From Paenibacillus dendritiformis (GTDB taxonomy: Bacteria > Bacillota > Bacilli > Paenibacillales > Paenibacillaceae): a DNA stretch of 64,000 bases. The notes under the pieces were generated by a model. That model made no database searches, was not told where the DNA came from, and saw nothing but the letters and a program-made list of their open reading frames with translations. Shown here in pieces: positions 1 to 9,221 of this stretch. A program made the translations under genes and the position numbers. How positions within the stretch are numbered: the stretch's first letter is position 1; each line of letters opens with the position of its first letter. The stretch lies in the NCBI RefSeq assembly GCF_015845845.1, contig NZ_LDIG01000170.1:1-64000 (forward strand), written 5' to 3'.

Positions 1-1582
1 CCTGAATTTCGAAAGTAACTGTGCCTGAAAAATGAAAAAAGGGCCCAAATCTTTGGTAGAATAGTGTTTGCGAAAACAACATCACCCAAAGAGAGGAGCA
101 CCTTTTAGGTGAAGTCTACCACACCCGTCAGCAAAATCAAGACTGAATTTTCCTTGCGTCACGCTTCCAGCGTTGGTGGAAGCAAAGTATTCCTGGAGTA
201 TCTCGAAAAAATCGAACTGGACAAAGCATTGCAGAACTTGAGCAACATCAAACACAGGCACTCCCTGTTCCCTGTTTTTCGCATCCTGCTCTACCTCATA
301 ATCGGCTGGACACTCGGTTGTGAACGCCTTTTTCATTTTCGAGCGTTGCAACAGGATGCACTTGTGCAACGTTTCCTCGGTGGACGCTGTCCACACCACA
401 CCTTGCTGTATAAAGAATTGAATCGGTTTGGTAAGCAACCAACTTTCACACTCGACTTGAGAAAGTTGAATCAGCAGGTCATCGCGCCTGGTTTGCCCGA
501 TGAACTCATCATGGATCTGGATTCCACCGTGGAAACCGTTTTTGGTCACCAAAAAGGCGCGGCCGTTGGCACGAATCCCCACAAACCGGGACGTAAAAGC
601 TACCATCCGCTGTTGGCTTATGAAGGCCAATCTCGTTTGTGTTTAAACGCTGTTCTTCGTGCTGGAAATACGCATTCATCCACGAATGCCGCTGACTTCC
701 TCCGCCAGACGTTCGAATTGCTTGGTGATCGTCCGGTGAAGTATGCCCGATTTGACAAAGGATTTGGCGGTGAGGACTTTTACGGCTTATGGGAATCCAA
801 AGGAATCGGGTATGTAGGAAAATTGAAATGGACCCAGCGACTTCAAGCGGAAGTGCAACGCTGCTCCGTTTGGAAGCGATTTGTCGATGAGGAGTGGATC
901 ATCGAGGGCATTGTACTGGTCTACAAAGCCACCTCCTGGAAGAAAGCACGCCGTGTTGCCGTCATCCGCAAAGCACAGGTGTACGATGGGGATCAATCTC
1001 GGCTTCTTCTTGATACAGATTGGCAGTATGAAGCGATCGTCACAAGCCTTGAGTGGGAGCCGATTGACCTGTGGCATTTCTACAACCAGCGTTGCTGCAT
1101 GGAAAACCACATCAAGGAAGCCAAGCGTGGCTTTTCCATCAACCGCATTTCGACAAGCCGCTTCACCGCGAATGAAATCGACTTGCTAATCAAGCTGTTA
1201 GCATACAACCTCTACGAACGGTTTAAACGCGACTGCTGTGAACCGGTTCATCACGGGTATACGATTGCCCGGTTTCGTCAGGAGTTTTTCCTCTGTGCCG
1301 CGACCATCATCCAGCATAGTCGGCAGGTGATTCTCAAGTTGGCGAGAGATTTCCCGAACCGCTACACTTGGCTACGGATCGCGACAAAAGTTGCTGCGCT
1401 GGAATGACCGCTTCCAAAAATAAACATGGAAATGCAATGCCTCTGTGGGATGGGGAGGGGGAAAATATGCCCTTCTTTTCGAATTAGCGCTCATGGGACT
1501 GGATATTTTCTTATTTATTACAGTTGCTACCCGCCCTAGTAGGTTACTAACTCGCCTCCATTACGGGCTTTCGAAATCTGGG
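1..1582 (+). mobile_element. IS1380-family insertion sequence
   Basis: A single transposase gene occupies most of this element. Bases 1-15 and the reverse complement of 1568-1582 agree at 12 of 15 positions, sharing the core ATTTCGAAAG, and look like terminal inverted repeats. The length of about 1.6 kb is usual for IS1380 elements. The left end coincides with the window edge, so the target duplication cannot be checked and the true end may lie a few bases further out. Confidence 0.8.
109..1407 (+). CDS. IS1380-family DDE transposase
   Basis: Transposase of 432 residues, expected to cut and paste the surrounding element. The DLDSTVETVFGHQKGAAVG stretch (about residues 145-163) followed by NPHKPGRKSYHPLLA is the hallmark first catalytic-Asp region of IS1380 transposases. 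A second Asp lies in the RFDKGFGG region (about residue 215), and the catalytic Glu is in YNQRCCMENHIKEAK (about residues 325-340). The start is a GTG with a GAGAGGAGC ribosome site about ten bases upstream. The reading frame is intact and of normal length, so the element may still be active. Confidence 0.9.
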   Translation: MKSTTPVSKIKTEFSLRHASSVGGSKVFLEYLEKIELDKALQNLSNIKHRHSLFPVFRILLYLIIGWTLGCERLFHFRALQQDALVQRFLGGRCPHHTLLYKELNRFGKQPTFTLDLRKLNQQVIAPGLPDELIMDLDSTVETVFGHQKGAAVGTNPHKPGRKSYHPLLAYEGQSRLCLNAVLRAGNTHSSTNAADFLRQTFELLGDRPVKYARFDKGFGGEDFYGLWESKGIGYVGKLKWTQRLQAEVQRCSVWKRFVDEEWIIEGIVLVYKATSWKKARRVAVIRKAQVYDGDQSRLLLDTDWQYEAIVTSLEWEPIDLWHFYNQRCCMENHIKEAKRGFSINRISTSRFTANEIDLLIKLLAYNLYERFKRDCCEPVHHGYTIARFRQEFFLCAATIIQHSRQVILKLARDFPNRYTWLRIATKVAALE

Positions 1583-1922
1583 ATTATGTCTATCAAGAGG
1601 GGAATACTAAAAATTGAACTGTGACCCGAGAGGGCTTTTTCCTTATCTTGAACGCCTGAGCAGGATGAGTCTTAGGTACCCGGCACTTTCTCCAGCGATT
1701 TTCTAGTCATTACTTTCACCCACCCCCACTTTTTGGATTCTAATATTTTTTCATGAAGTATATATTTTTCAGAGAAATTTTAGTATTATTTTTAATTGGA
1801 ATCCGAATAATAAATGTCGATTTAATATTTTTGTTCGGTTTTACAACGTCTTATACATTGATACAGAACTTACATTTCCTGCAAATGACGTGTTGATGTA
1901 TGGGGATGGGAATGGAGATAAG
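1583..1922. other. Gene-free stretch between IS and nucleoside genes
   Basis: AT-rich from about 1740 on, with no convincing gene. It presumably carries the promoter of the nucleoside hydrolase operon, but no well-spaced -35/-10 pair stands out. The first 150 bases beside the IS end may be remnants of an interrupted region. Confidence 0.5.
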
Positions 1923-2873
1923 ATGAAGAAGAACATTTATTTTAACCATGATGGCGGCGTGGATGATTTAATTTCGTTATTTTTGTTACTGCACATGGAC
2001 AATGTGGAGCTGACGGGCGTGTCGGTCATTCCGGCGGATTGTTACCTGGAGCCGGCGATGTTTGCCAGCCGCAAAATCATCGATCGGTTCGGCAATGGCG
2101 GTTTGGATGTAGCCGCGTCGAACTCCCGCGGGAAAAATCCGTTCCCGAAGGACTGGCGCATGCATGCGTTCTATGTGGACGCCCTGCCGCTTCTCAACGA
2201 ATCCGGTAAAGTGGTGACTCCTGTAGCGGACAAGCCGGCACATCTTCATATTATTGACACGCTGCGCGCAACGGAAGGCAAGACGACCCTGCTGTTTACG
2301 GGCCCGCTTACCGACCTTGCCCGCGCATTAGATATCGATCCGACGATCGAAGAAAAGGTAGAACGCCTGGTATGGATGGGCGGCACCTTCCGCGAAGCAG
2401 GCAATGTGCATGAGCCTGAGCATGACGGAACGGCAGAATGGAACGTCTTCTGGGATCCGGATGCGGCTGCGCGCGTATGGGACAGCGGGATCGAGATTGA
2501 TCTGGTGGCACTGGAAAGCACGAATCAAGTGCCGCTTACGCTCGATGTTCGTGAGCGCTGGGCTGCGGAACGCAAGCATGTCGGCGTGGATTTCCTGGGC
2601 CAATGCTATGCGATGGTACCTCCTCTCGTTCATTTCTCGACGAACTCGACATACTATCTGTGGGATGTATTGACGACAGCGTTCGTGGGCAAGAGCGATC
2701 TGGTGAAGGTGCAGACGATTAACAGCAAGGTGATTACGGAAGGCGCAAGCCAAGGCCGTACCGTGGAAACGGCAGACGGACGCCCGGTACATGTCGTCTA
2801 TGACGTGGATCGCGACGCATTCTTTGATTACATTACGGAATTGGCGAAAAAAGCAACGGAGAGGGATTTGTAA
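1923..2873 (+). CDS. Nucleoside hydrolase (IUNH family)
   Basis: Predicted to hydrolyse the N-glycosidic bond of nucleosides to base plus ribose in the cytoplasm. The N-terminal NHDGGVDD corresponds to the calcium-binding DxDxxxDD motif of the family. The first Asp is Asn here, but the Asp equivalents of D10, D14 and D15 of the Crithidia enzyme are kept. The segment LLFTGPLTDLARAL and the later WNVFWDPDAAARVW match conserved IUNH blocks. The ATG at 1923 is preferred over an upstream in-frame GTG at 1890 because GGAG precedes it by about seven bases and the protein then starts directly at the family N-terminus (316 residues). Its stop overlaps the next start as TAATG, so the pair is translationally coupled. 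Confidence 0.85.
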   Translation: MKKNIYFNHDGGVDDLISLFLLLHMDNVELTGVSVIPADCYLEPAMFASRKIIDRFGNGGLDVAASNSRGKNPFPKDWRMHAFYVDALPLLNESGKVVTPVADKPAHLHIIDTLRATEGKTTLLFTGPLTDLARALDIDPTIEEKVERLVWMGGTFREAGNVHEPEHDGTAEWNVFWDPDAAARVWDSGIEIDLVALESTNQVPLTLDVRERWAAERKHVGVDFLGQCYAMVPPLVHFSTNSTYYLWDVLTTAFVGKSDLVKVQTINSKVITEGASQGRTVETADGRPVHVVYDVDRDAFFDYITELAKKATERDL

Positions 2874-3829
2874 TGTCCGAGAAAAAGCGAGTCATTATTG
2901 ATACCGATACGGCCGGCGACGACACGATTGCCATTTTAACGGCGCTTCACTATTTTCAGGTCGAAGGCATTATGATTACCGGGGGCAATGTCCAGTTCGA
3001 TCAGCAGGTGGAAAATGCGCTCTACACCGTGCAAGTCGCGGGAAAAAGCGGTCAAGTTCCTGTGTACAAAGGGCATGAGGGCCCGATCATGGGTATCGGC
3101 CAGAAAGAGCATCGTACGGTCGAGGACGTCCACGGCAAGGATGGAATGGGGGATTCGTTTTTCGAAAAAGCGATCCAGTCTCCCGAAAAAGGGCATGCCG
3201 TCGACTTCCTTATCGAAGCGGTGCACAACAATCCAGGCGAAATCCATCTTCTTGCGATTGCGCCGTTAACGAATATTGCGATGGCGATCAAGAAGGATCC
3301 GACCATCGTGCCGAAGATTCCGCATCTCTACATTATGGGCGGAACGAACAATGCGCTTGGAAATATTACGCCGAGTGCGGAGTACAATTTCTACGTCGAT
3401 CCGGAAGCGGCCAAAATCGTGCTTCATTCGGGCATTCCGATTACGATGGTCGGTTGGGAGATGTGCACGCAATATTCCATCATGGACGATAACGACCATG
3501 AAGAGATTGAAGCGCTCGGAACGAAGGGCGCGAAATTTTTCAAAGATGTCAACAAGGTCGTCATCAGATTCAATAAAACGGTTCACAGATTGAACGGCAC
3601 GACGCATCCGGATACGCTGCTAGCAGCCGTAGCGGCGGACGAAAAGATCATGACGAAGTCCAACCTGTACCACGTGGATGTCGAAACGGTCGGTGAGCTG
3701 ACTAGAGGCTACAGCCTTGTCGATATTAACAATCGTTTGGAACGCACGCGCAATGTCCGCGTCTGCGAAGCGATTGATCGGGATGCTTTTAAAGACATGC
3801 TGTTGGATGTATTGAAGTCTATTAACTAA
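2873..3829 (+). CDS. Nucleoside hydrolase (IUNH family), second copy
   Basis: A 318-residue paralogue of the preceding gene. It begins with the standard motif IDTDTAGDD for calcium and ribose binding, and LLAIAPLTNIAMAI and AEYNFYVDPEAAKIV are the usual internal family blocks. Two divergent hydrolases in tandem suggest different base preferences, which cannot be read from the sequence. Together with the downstream transporter they form a nucleoside uptake and cleavage operon. Confidence 0.87.
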   Translation: MSEKKRVIIDTDTAGDDTIAILTALHYFQVEGIMITGGNVQFDQQVENALYTVQVAGKSGQVPVYKGHEGPIMGIGQKEHRTVEDVHGKDGMGDSFFEKAIQSPEKGHAVDFLIEAVHNNPGEIHLLAIAPLTNIAMAIKKDPTIVPKIPHLYIMGGTNNALGNITPSAEYNFYVDPEAAKIVLHSGIPITMVGWEMCTQYSIMDDNDHEEIEALGTKGAKFFKDVNKVVIRFNKTVHRLNGTTHPDTLLAAVAADEKIMTKSNLYHVDVETVGELTRGYSLVDINNRLERTRNVRVCEAIDRDAFKDMLLDVLKSIN

Positions 3830-3840
3830 TGCTAATCACT

Positions 3841-3895
3841 GCAAACGGCCGCTTTTGCATAGAAGGCAGCACGAATCTGAAGTGCGGTCGTTTGC
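3841..3895 (+). promoter_or_regulatory. Long intra-operon hairpin
   Basis: GCAAACGGCCGC at 3841-3852 pairs with GCGGTCGTTTGC at 3884-3895 (11 of 12 bases). It is followed by a C- and T-rich stretch rather than a clean U-run. Lying between the hydrolases and the transporter, it may be an attenuator or an RNA-processing or stability element. Confidence 0.45.
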
Positions 3896-3947
3896 CCCTT
3901 TCGCTTTACATTCTGGGTCATTGACACGATGAAGAAAGGACAGGTAT

Positions 3948-5162
3948 ATGCAATACATTTGGGGACTTCTAGGAATCTTGGGCATTTTTTTGATAGCATT
4001 TGCGTTTTCGAAAAATCGCAAGGCGATTAATCCGAGAACGGTGATTGGCGCGTTTGCGATTCAATTCATTTTTGCATTGATTGTGTTGAAGTGGGAATTC
4101 GGCAAAAAGATGCTGAACTACTTGGCTGCGGCCGTTCAAAGCATCATCGATTCCACGAATGCGGGCATTCAGTTCTTGTTCGGCGGCATACTGGGTGCGG
4201 AAAAGGCGGGCTTTACGTTCGCCTTGCAGGTATTGCCGATTATCATCTTCTTCTGTTCCTTGATAGCGGTGCTGTACTATCTCGGCATTATGCAGTGGGC
4301 TACGAAAATCATTGGCGGATTTCTGGCGAAGGTGCTTAAAACGAGTGAAACAGAATCGATGTCAGCGGCCGCGAATATTTTCCTTGGTCCGACAGAAGCG
4401 CCGCTTGTGGTCAAGCCTTATATAGAGAAAATGACCAAGTCGGAGCTGTTCGCGATTATGGTCGGCGGACTGGCGTGCGTCTCCGGTTCCGTCCTGGGCG
4501 GCTACGCGATGCTTGGCGTTCCGATTGAATATTTGCTTGCTGCGGCCTTCATGGGAGCGCCGGGCGGCTTGCTGCTGGCCAAAATTATTATGCCGGAAAC
4601 CGATCATCAGCTTCGAGTTGAACGCGTCGAGATGGTGAAGGATACGGAGTCCCGAAATGTCATCGATGCCGCTGCGCGCGGAGCTTCGGACGGGCTCAAG
4701 ATCGCTGCCGGCGTGGGCGCCATGCTGCTCGCATTTATATCGCTCATTTTCTTGGTGAACATGATCATTGGCTGGGTTGGCGGCGTGTTCGGAATCGAGG
4801 CCTTGACGTTGGAGCAAATTCTAGGCTACCTGTTCGCGCCGATTGCCTTCCTGATCGGTGTTCCATGGAACGAAGCGCTGCAGGCAGGCTCCTTTATCGG
4901 TCAAAAGTTCGTCCTGAACGAATTTGTCGCGTACACTTCGTTTGCGCCTGAGATTGCTCATTTGTCTCCAAAAAGCGTTGTCGTCATCAGCTTCGCGCTC
5001 TGCGGCTTTGCCAATCTGGCGGCCATTGCGCTCCTTATTGGCGGCCTGGGCGGGATTGCGCCTTCCAGAAGACAAGATCTTGCCGAAATGGGCTTCCGTG
5101 CGGTCATTGCCGCCACATTGGCCAACCTGATGAGCGCGGCGATTGCCGGGATGCTCGTGTAG
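3948..5162 (+). CDS. nupC: Concentrative nucleoside transporter, NupC family
   Basis: Polytopic membrane protein of 404 residues that imports nucleosides with protons or sodium. It has the CNT architecture: hydrophobic N-terminal helices, a gate region, [19 protein letters not shown] (the conserved substrate-binding segment), [13 protein letters not shown], and the C-terminal [10 protein letters not shown] and [21 protein letters not shown] motifs. The ATG follows GAAAGGACAGG. It is the third gene of the nucleoside operon and supplies substrate for the two hydrolases. A second NupC-type gene lies at about 30 kb in the deo operon. Confidence 0.9.
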   Translation: MQYIWGLLGILGIFLIAFAFSKNRKAINPRTVIGAFAIQFIFALIVLKWEFGKKMLNYLAAAVQSIIDSTNAGIQFLFGGILGAEKAGFTFALQVLPIIIFFCSLIAVLYYLGIMQWATKIIGGFLAKVLKTSETESMSAAANIFLGPTEAPLVVKPYIEKMTKSELFAIMVGGLACVSGSVLGGYAMLGVPIEYLLAAAFMGAPGGLLLAKIIMPETDHQLRVERVEMVKDTESRNVIDAAARGASDGLKIAAGVGAMLLAFISLIFLVNMIIGWVGGVFGIEALTLEQILGYLFAPIAFLIGVPWNEALQAGSFIGQKFVLNEFVAYTSFAPEIAHLSPKSVVVISFALCGFANLAAIALLIGGLGGIAPSRRQDLAEMGFRAVIAATLANLMSAAIAGMLV

Positions 5163-5178
5163 AAAGGCAGTAAATCAA

Positions 5179-5226
5179 GCGGCGATCGCTTCCCTCCATT
5201 CCACCGGGGAGCGGTCGCCTTTTTAC
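5179..5226 (+). terminator. Rho-independent terminator after nupC
   Basis: A GCGGCGATCGCTTCCC arm pairs imperfectly with GGGGAGCGGTCGCC and is followed by TTTTT. It ends the nucleoside operon. Confidence 0.75.
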
Positions 5227-5243
5227 TGGCGGGCAAATAAAAC

Positions 5244-5276
5244 AAACGCTTGGACTATAAGGAGCCCAAGCGTTTG
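5244..5276 (-). terminator. Terminator of the FAD reductase gene
   Basis: AAACGCTTGG and CCAAGCGTTT form a perfect 10-bp stem. On the minus strand it is followed by a T-rich run, just downstream of the minus-strand stop at 5303. Confidence 0.7.
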
Positions 5277-5302
5277 TCGTGTGCTGCGTGAAAAGTGGAA
5301 GC

Positions 5303-6841
5303 TTATTGCGCTTGTACGAATTCAGCCGATTTGATGCCGGCTTGGCGGCCGAAGATGATGATCTCGGCCACGGAGTTGCCGCCGATGCGGTTTTGTCCGT
5401 GCAAGCCGCCTGTAAGCTCGCCTGCCGCGAACAAGCCAGGAATCGGCTGGCCGTCTTTATTCAATACTTCGGTGTTCGTATTGATTTTCACGCCGCCCAT
5501 GGTGTAGTGAATCCCAGGGGCGATCTTGATTGCATAGTATGGCCCGCTGGACAAATCGTGGTCCATCGCGGTCGTTCTGCCGAATTCGGCATCCTCTTTG
5601 TTCTTCACGGCGCTGTTCCATGTATCCAGCGTGGCGGTTAACTGATCTGCCGGAACGCCAATTTCTTTGGCTAATGCCTCAATGGTATCGCCTTGAATGA
5701 CAAAGCCCATTTTGTCATACTGCTCAATTGCTTTCGCCCGGGATTTTACGCCGGAATCAAATACAAGATAAGCTGATTTTTCAGGCAGCTTGTTGATGGC
5801 CGCCGTGACATTGTCGCGAGTGTCCAGCTCGTTTGTGAAACGTTTGCCCTCGCTGGAAACCAGAATCGCGCCTTCGCCGCGGACCGCTTCCCCGATAAGA
5901 TAGGATTTCTCCTGCTGCACCGTCGGGTGAACCTGGATTTGATCCATGTCAACCGTGACGCCGCCGAGTTTTTCAATCATCTTGATGCCGTCGCCGGTGC
6001 TGCCTTCTTGGTTTGTGGTCACCAGACCTTTCAGATCGGAGCGAACCTCGCCAATCATATCCATGTTAGCGCCATAACCGCCGGTTGTCACCACGACAGC
6101 CTCCGCGGCAATCGTTTTCTCATCGTTATTATTGAAGAGGACCTTAACGCCGTTTACTTTGCCGTCCTTCTCCGTAATTTCCGTCACATTTGCATTTACG
6201 AAAAGAGGAATTTCTTTTTCTTGAACATTTTTCACCAAGCCGTTGACGAGATATTGACCTACCGCTGAACCGTCCTCCGGACGGTGTGTGCGCTTCTCGT
6301 TCATGCCGCCCGTAATCGTGATATTGTTCAGACGAATTCCGATCGAATCAAGCCATTCGATGGCGCTTGCGGAATTGTCAACGAAGAACCGAAGCATCTC
6401 TTTGTCGTTCGTGCCATGGCCGCCTTTTAATGTCTCTTCGTAAAATAGATCGTTGCTGTCCTCAATGCCTTGCTCTTTTTGGAACTTGGTCTGGGAAGCA
6501 TTCATGCCGGAGGAGGATTTCATCGTATTGCCGCCGGCAATCGGCATTTTTTCGAAAATCACCGGATTCATGCCTTTTTCCTTTGCCTCAAGCGCGGCGG
6601 ACATTCCGGCGCCGCCTGCACCGACAATGATGATATCATATTTATCTTTTAATTGATCGATAGGCGTATAGTTGGTTTTAGAAGCACCCGACACGGCTTC
6701 CGTTTCTTGGGACTCCGCCGGTTTTTCATTGCCCTGACTCTGGTTTTGATTCTGGTTCCCGCTGCCGCATCCTGCGATGACGAGCATGAAAGAGAGAACG
6801 AGAATCAACGTTGCTGCTGCTTTCTTCTTCAAGTAACCCAC
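5303..6841 (-). CDS. Lipoprotein FAD-dependent fumarate/urocanate reductase-like flavoprotein
   Basis: An exported, membrane-anchored flavoprotein of 512 residues. The N-terminus is a lipoprotein signal with lipobox VIAGC, then a Ser/Gln/Glu linker. The Rossmann FAD site is VGAGGAGMSAALEA (about residues 73-86). The C-terminal IHYTMGGVKI, FAAGELTGG and RIGGNSVAEIIIFG blocks are those of the flavocytochrome c/fumarate reductase flavoprotein family. No N-terminal FMN-binding domain or haem motif is present, so electrons must arrive from a separate partner that is not encoded nearby. An Fnr-like palindrome upstream supports use as an anaerobic terminal reductase. The acceptor (fumarate, urocanate or another enoate) cannot be determined. 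Confidence 0.85.
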   Translation of the reverse strand: MGYLKKKAAATLILVLSFMLVIAGCGSGNQNQNQSQGNEKPAESQETEAVSGASKTNYTPIDQLKDKYDIIIVGAGGAGMSAALEAKEKGMNPVIFEKMPIAGGNTMKSSSGMNASQTKFQKEQGIEDSNDLFYEETLKGGHGTNDKEMLRFFVDNSASAIEWLDSIGIRLNNITITGGMNEKRTHRPEDGSAVGQYLVNGLVKNVQEKEIPLFVNANVTEITEKDGKVNGVKVLFNNNDEKTIAAEAVVVTTGGYGANMDMIGEVRSDLKGLVTTNQEGSTGDGIKMIEKLGGVTVDMDQIQVHPTVQQEKSYLIGEAVRGEGAILVSSEGKRFTNELDTRDNVTAAINKLPEKSAYLVFDSGVKSRAKAIEQYDKMGFVIQGDTIEALAKEIGVPADQLTATLDTWNSAVKNKEDAEFGRTTAMDHDLSSGPYYAIKIAPGIHYTMGGVKINTNTEVLNKDGQPIPGLFAAGELTGGLHGQNRIGGNSVAEIIIFGRQAGIKSAEFVQAQ

Positions 6842-7154
6842 CCCGTTTTTCTATGATGTTTGTTTGATGAACATATAGAACCTTTTTAGGTTCACTTTAT
6901 TTTAATATACTATTTAACCATTTATAGTGATTTATTTCACAATATTTTGAATTTCATCTCTGATCATGCATTAGGTTTCTTTGATTACTCGTGCAAGCGA
7001 TGAATCACTTTTCATGACATCTCATATCTTCCAAATCCAGGAATCCCATGTTATCATAATTTATTTGGAATCGTCGGGGCCATACGGCTGCCATCCAACG
7101 ATTATGACAACAATCCAGTAAGTGACGTGCCGATAGATAAGGAGGGTATCGTTC
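6842..7154. other. Divergent intergenic region
   Basis: AT-rich region between the minus-strand flavoprotein and the plus-strand phosphatase. It holds the Fnr-like site at 6927-6940 and a likely minus-strand -10. A good ribosome site AAGGAGGG precedes the phosphatase. No further gene is visible. Confidence 0.5.
6927..6940 (-). promoter_or_regulatory. Fnr/Crp-type palindrome upstream of the flavoprotein
   Basis: GTGATTTATTTCAC fits GTGA-N6-TCAC, the core of the Bacillus Fnr consensus. A minus-strand TAAAAT at 6899-6904 would be the -10 if the site is centred at about -41.5, a class II activator position. The flavoprotein ATG lies about 90 bases downstream. Palindrome and spacing are seen; the identity of the regulator is inferred. 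Confidence 0.55.
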
Positions 7155-7697
7155 ATGAAAAATGTATACGTTGTGCGGCATTGCAAGGCGGAAGGGCAAG
7201 CTCCGGACGCGCCGTTAACCGCAGCCGGTGTGAGGCAAGCGGACAAGCTTGCGGAATTTTTGGCGGACAAAAATATCGAACAGATCCTTTCCAGTCCTTA
7301 TGAGAGGGCCTGCCGGACCATAGCGCCATTGGCCAATAAGCTTGGCATGGACATCGCTCTGGATGACAGATTGGCGGAGCGGGTCTTGTCGGGCAAAAGT
7401 CATCCCGCTTGGCGCGACATGCTGCGGAAGACATACGATGATTTGGACTTATGTTATGAAGGCGGGGAATCCAGCGCTGCGGCGATGAAGCGCGCCGGCA
7501 GCGTGATCGCGGAAGCGCTCGAGAGCGGGTACAACAACGTCGTCATCGTCTCGCACGGGAACTTGATTTCGCTGCTGCTGAAGCATTTCGACGACCGGTT
7601 CGGCTTCAAGGAGTGGGAAGCATTGTCCAATCCGGATGTGTATCATCTATCCTTCGAACAGAATGCGCCTGCAATACGCCGAATATGGACGGAGTAA
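7155..7697 (+). CDS. Histidine phosphatase family protein (SixA/phosphoglycerate mutase-like)
   Basis: Small 180-residue member of the histidine phosphatase superfamily. The catalytic RHC motif at residues 8-10 (VVRHCKAEG) replaces the more common RHG. SSPYERACRT (about residues 46-55) supplies the conserved Arg, and VVIVSHGNLISLLL near residue 130 the second catalytic His. The size and compact fold resemble SixA or short phosphoglycerate-mutase-like phosphatases. The substrate is unknown. It starts at an ATG seven bases after AAGGAGGG and stands alone. Confidence 0.8.
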   Translation: MKNVYVVRHCKAEGQAPDAPLTAAGVRQADKLAEFLADKNIEQILSSPYERACRTIAPLANKLGMDIALDDRLAERVLSGKSHPAWRDMLRKTYDDLDLCYEGGESSAAAMKRAGSVIAEALESGYNNVVIVSHGNLISLLLKHFDDRFGFKEWEALSNPDVYHLSFEQNAPAIRRIWTE

Positions 7698-7721
7698 GGG
7701 GACAAGGAGAGAGGAGAAATC

Positions 7722-7835
7722 GTGGTGATGATTCCATGGGGCCAATTCGGATTCCAAAGCTCAAGGGGCGGATTCCGATACGGAAGCGACTGGTATTTAT
7801 CCTGCTGCGATATTACGGACAGCGTTAGTTTATAA
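7722..7835 (+). CDS. Possible small protein, Gly/Ser/aromatic-rich
   Basis: A short reading frame of about 37 codons starting at GTG 7722 or ATG 7728, preceded by GGAGAGGAG. The peptide is rich in Gly, Phe, Tyr and Trp (QFGFQSSRGGFRYGSDWY) and contains a Cys-Cys pair. It has no recognisable family. The ribosome site and unusual composition are the only support. Confidence 0.3.
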   Translation: MVMIPWGQFGFQSSRGGFRYGSDWYLSCCDITDSVSL

Positions 7836-7985
7836 GTCTCCATCGCTCATCATAGAATCAGCAACTTGGTTCATAGGCCGGATATACTGACAAATGCTGC
7901 ATATTATATAATCCCTTTATGCGACATTCGTTCAATGTAACAGAGTAGAAATCCGAACCCATCGGAGAAGCTGAGGTAGTATCAT

Positions 7986-9221
7986 ATGAGCTGTTTGAGA
8001 AAATTGTTTTTTGGCATGTCAGCTATCGCTTTAAGTTTAGGAATCTGTCTCCCCAATGTGAGTGCTTCCCCCATCCGAGTCACCGTGGACGGGCATGAGG
8101 TGGCGTTCCCGGATGAATCTCCGTATGTGGATAAAAAATCCAATCGCACGATGGTTCCCGCCAAATTCGTTTCCGAAAAGCTTGGCGCAAACGTAAAGTG
8201 GAACGAGGCATCGAAGCAAGTCGCTTTTACGCATAACCATGACACCATTACGTTGAAGATTGGCGACAACCATGCGCAAGTGAATGGCAAGACGGTAACC
8301 TTCGACGGAGCGGCGGCGGTCCACAACGGCCGCACGATGGTTCCGCTTCGCTTCATCAGCGAGGTCTTTCATGCGGATGTAGATTGGAAGCCGGAGCGCA
8401 ATCAGGTCATCATCACCACCTCTGTACATAACGTCCCCAAAGGCACGTGGATTTGGGATAGCCGCATCATCGAGAGGGAGCCGGATAAGCTAATCAACTT
8501 TGCGATCGAGAATCAGGTGACATCCGTATATCTTCAAATTGATGCCGATATCGCTCCGACGATATATCAAGATTTTATTCGGAGGGCCAAAGAGAAACGG
8601 ATAAACGTGGAAGCCCTGGCGGGCCGCCCCGATTGGGCCTTCAAATCGAAGCAGGATCAAATCCAGAAGTTTATTGCATGGGTCCAAAACTTTAATGCCG
8701 CCGCGAAAGCCGAAGAGAGGTTTGACGGGTTGCACTTTGATATTGAACCTTATCTGCTGCCCGAATGGAAGACCGGCAATAAGGCGATTCTGGCAAGCTG
8801 GATGGACAATATGAGGCTGATCGAGCAGGAGACCAAAGGGAGCGGCATCAAAATTACGCTGGATGTTCCTTTTTGGCTGAATACCGTTAAGGTTCCCGGT
8901 ACGGAATACAGCTTCAGCGCCTGGTTATTGGAGAAGTTCGATTGTCTGGTGATTATGGACTACCGCAATTTTGCCTTAGGCAAGAACGGAATTGTGGAAA
9001 ACGCTAACGCGATAATGAGAGAGGCCTCGACGCTGAACAAGCAAGTCATCGTTGCCGTGGAGACCGCGAAAAATGTGGAGAGCGATCGGACATCTTTCTA
9101 TGCCAAGGGCATCGAAGCGATGGAAAAAGAGCTGCAAGCCGCTCATCAAAAGCTGTCTCGACATTCGAGCTATGCCGGGTTTGCGATTCATGACTACAAA
9201 AGCTGGGCGGCGATGAAATAA
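7986..9221 (+). CDS. Secreted protein: copper-amine-oxidase-N (stalk) domain plus glycosidase-like barrel
   Basis: 411 residues with a signal peptide (first 27 residues). Next come two repeats of the copper-amine-oxidase N-terminal type (about residues 30-75 and 85-130), with the paired signatures NRTMVPAKFVSEKLGA and GRTMVPLRFISEVFHA. Such domains are common wall-associated modules in Paenibacillus. The remaining 270 residues, starting near GTWIWDSRII, read like a TIM-barrel: alternating strands, FDGLHFDIEPYLLPEW, LVIMDYRN and VIVAVETAK place acidic residues where family glycosidases keep catalytic ones. It probably acts on extracellular or wall polysaccharide, but the substrate is unknown. 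No copper-oxidase catalytic domain is present. Confidence 0.7.
   Translation: MSCLRKLFFGMSAIALSLGICLPNVSASPIRVTVDGHEVAFPDESPYVDKKSNRTMVPAKFVSEKLGANVKWNEASKQVAFTHNHDTITLKIGDNHAQVNGKTVTFDGAAAVHNGRTMVPLRFISEVFHADVDWKPERNQVIITTSVHNVPKGTWIWDSRIIEREPDKLINFAIENQVTSVYLQIDADIAPTIYQDFIRRAKEKRINVEALAGRPDWAFKSKQDQIQKFIAWVQNFNAAAKAEERFDGLHFDIEPYLLPEWKTGNKAILASWMDNMRLIEQETKGSGIKITLDVPFWLNTVKVPGTEYSFSAWLLEKFDCLVIMDYRNFALGKNGIVENANAIMREASTLNKQVIVAVETAKNVESDRTSFYAKGIEAMEKELQAAHQKLSRHSSYAGFAIHDYKSWAAMK

Noticed and set aside
1614..1632. TTGAAC-N-GTGACCCGAGAG shared with 10698-10716 (18 of 19 bases)
   Set aside because: One such near-match is expected by chance in 64 kb; only the second copy lies in a hairpin.
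1923..1960. Inactive nucleoside hydrolase because Asp is replaced by Asn in the first motif
   Set aside because: The equivalents of D10, D14 and D15, which matter most for calcium and catalysis, are all present.
3841..3895. Riboswitch before nupC
   Set aside because: Only one long hairpin is present, with no conserved riboswitch core recognised.
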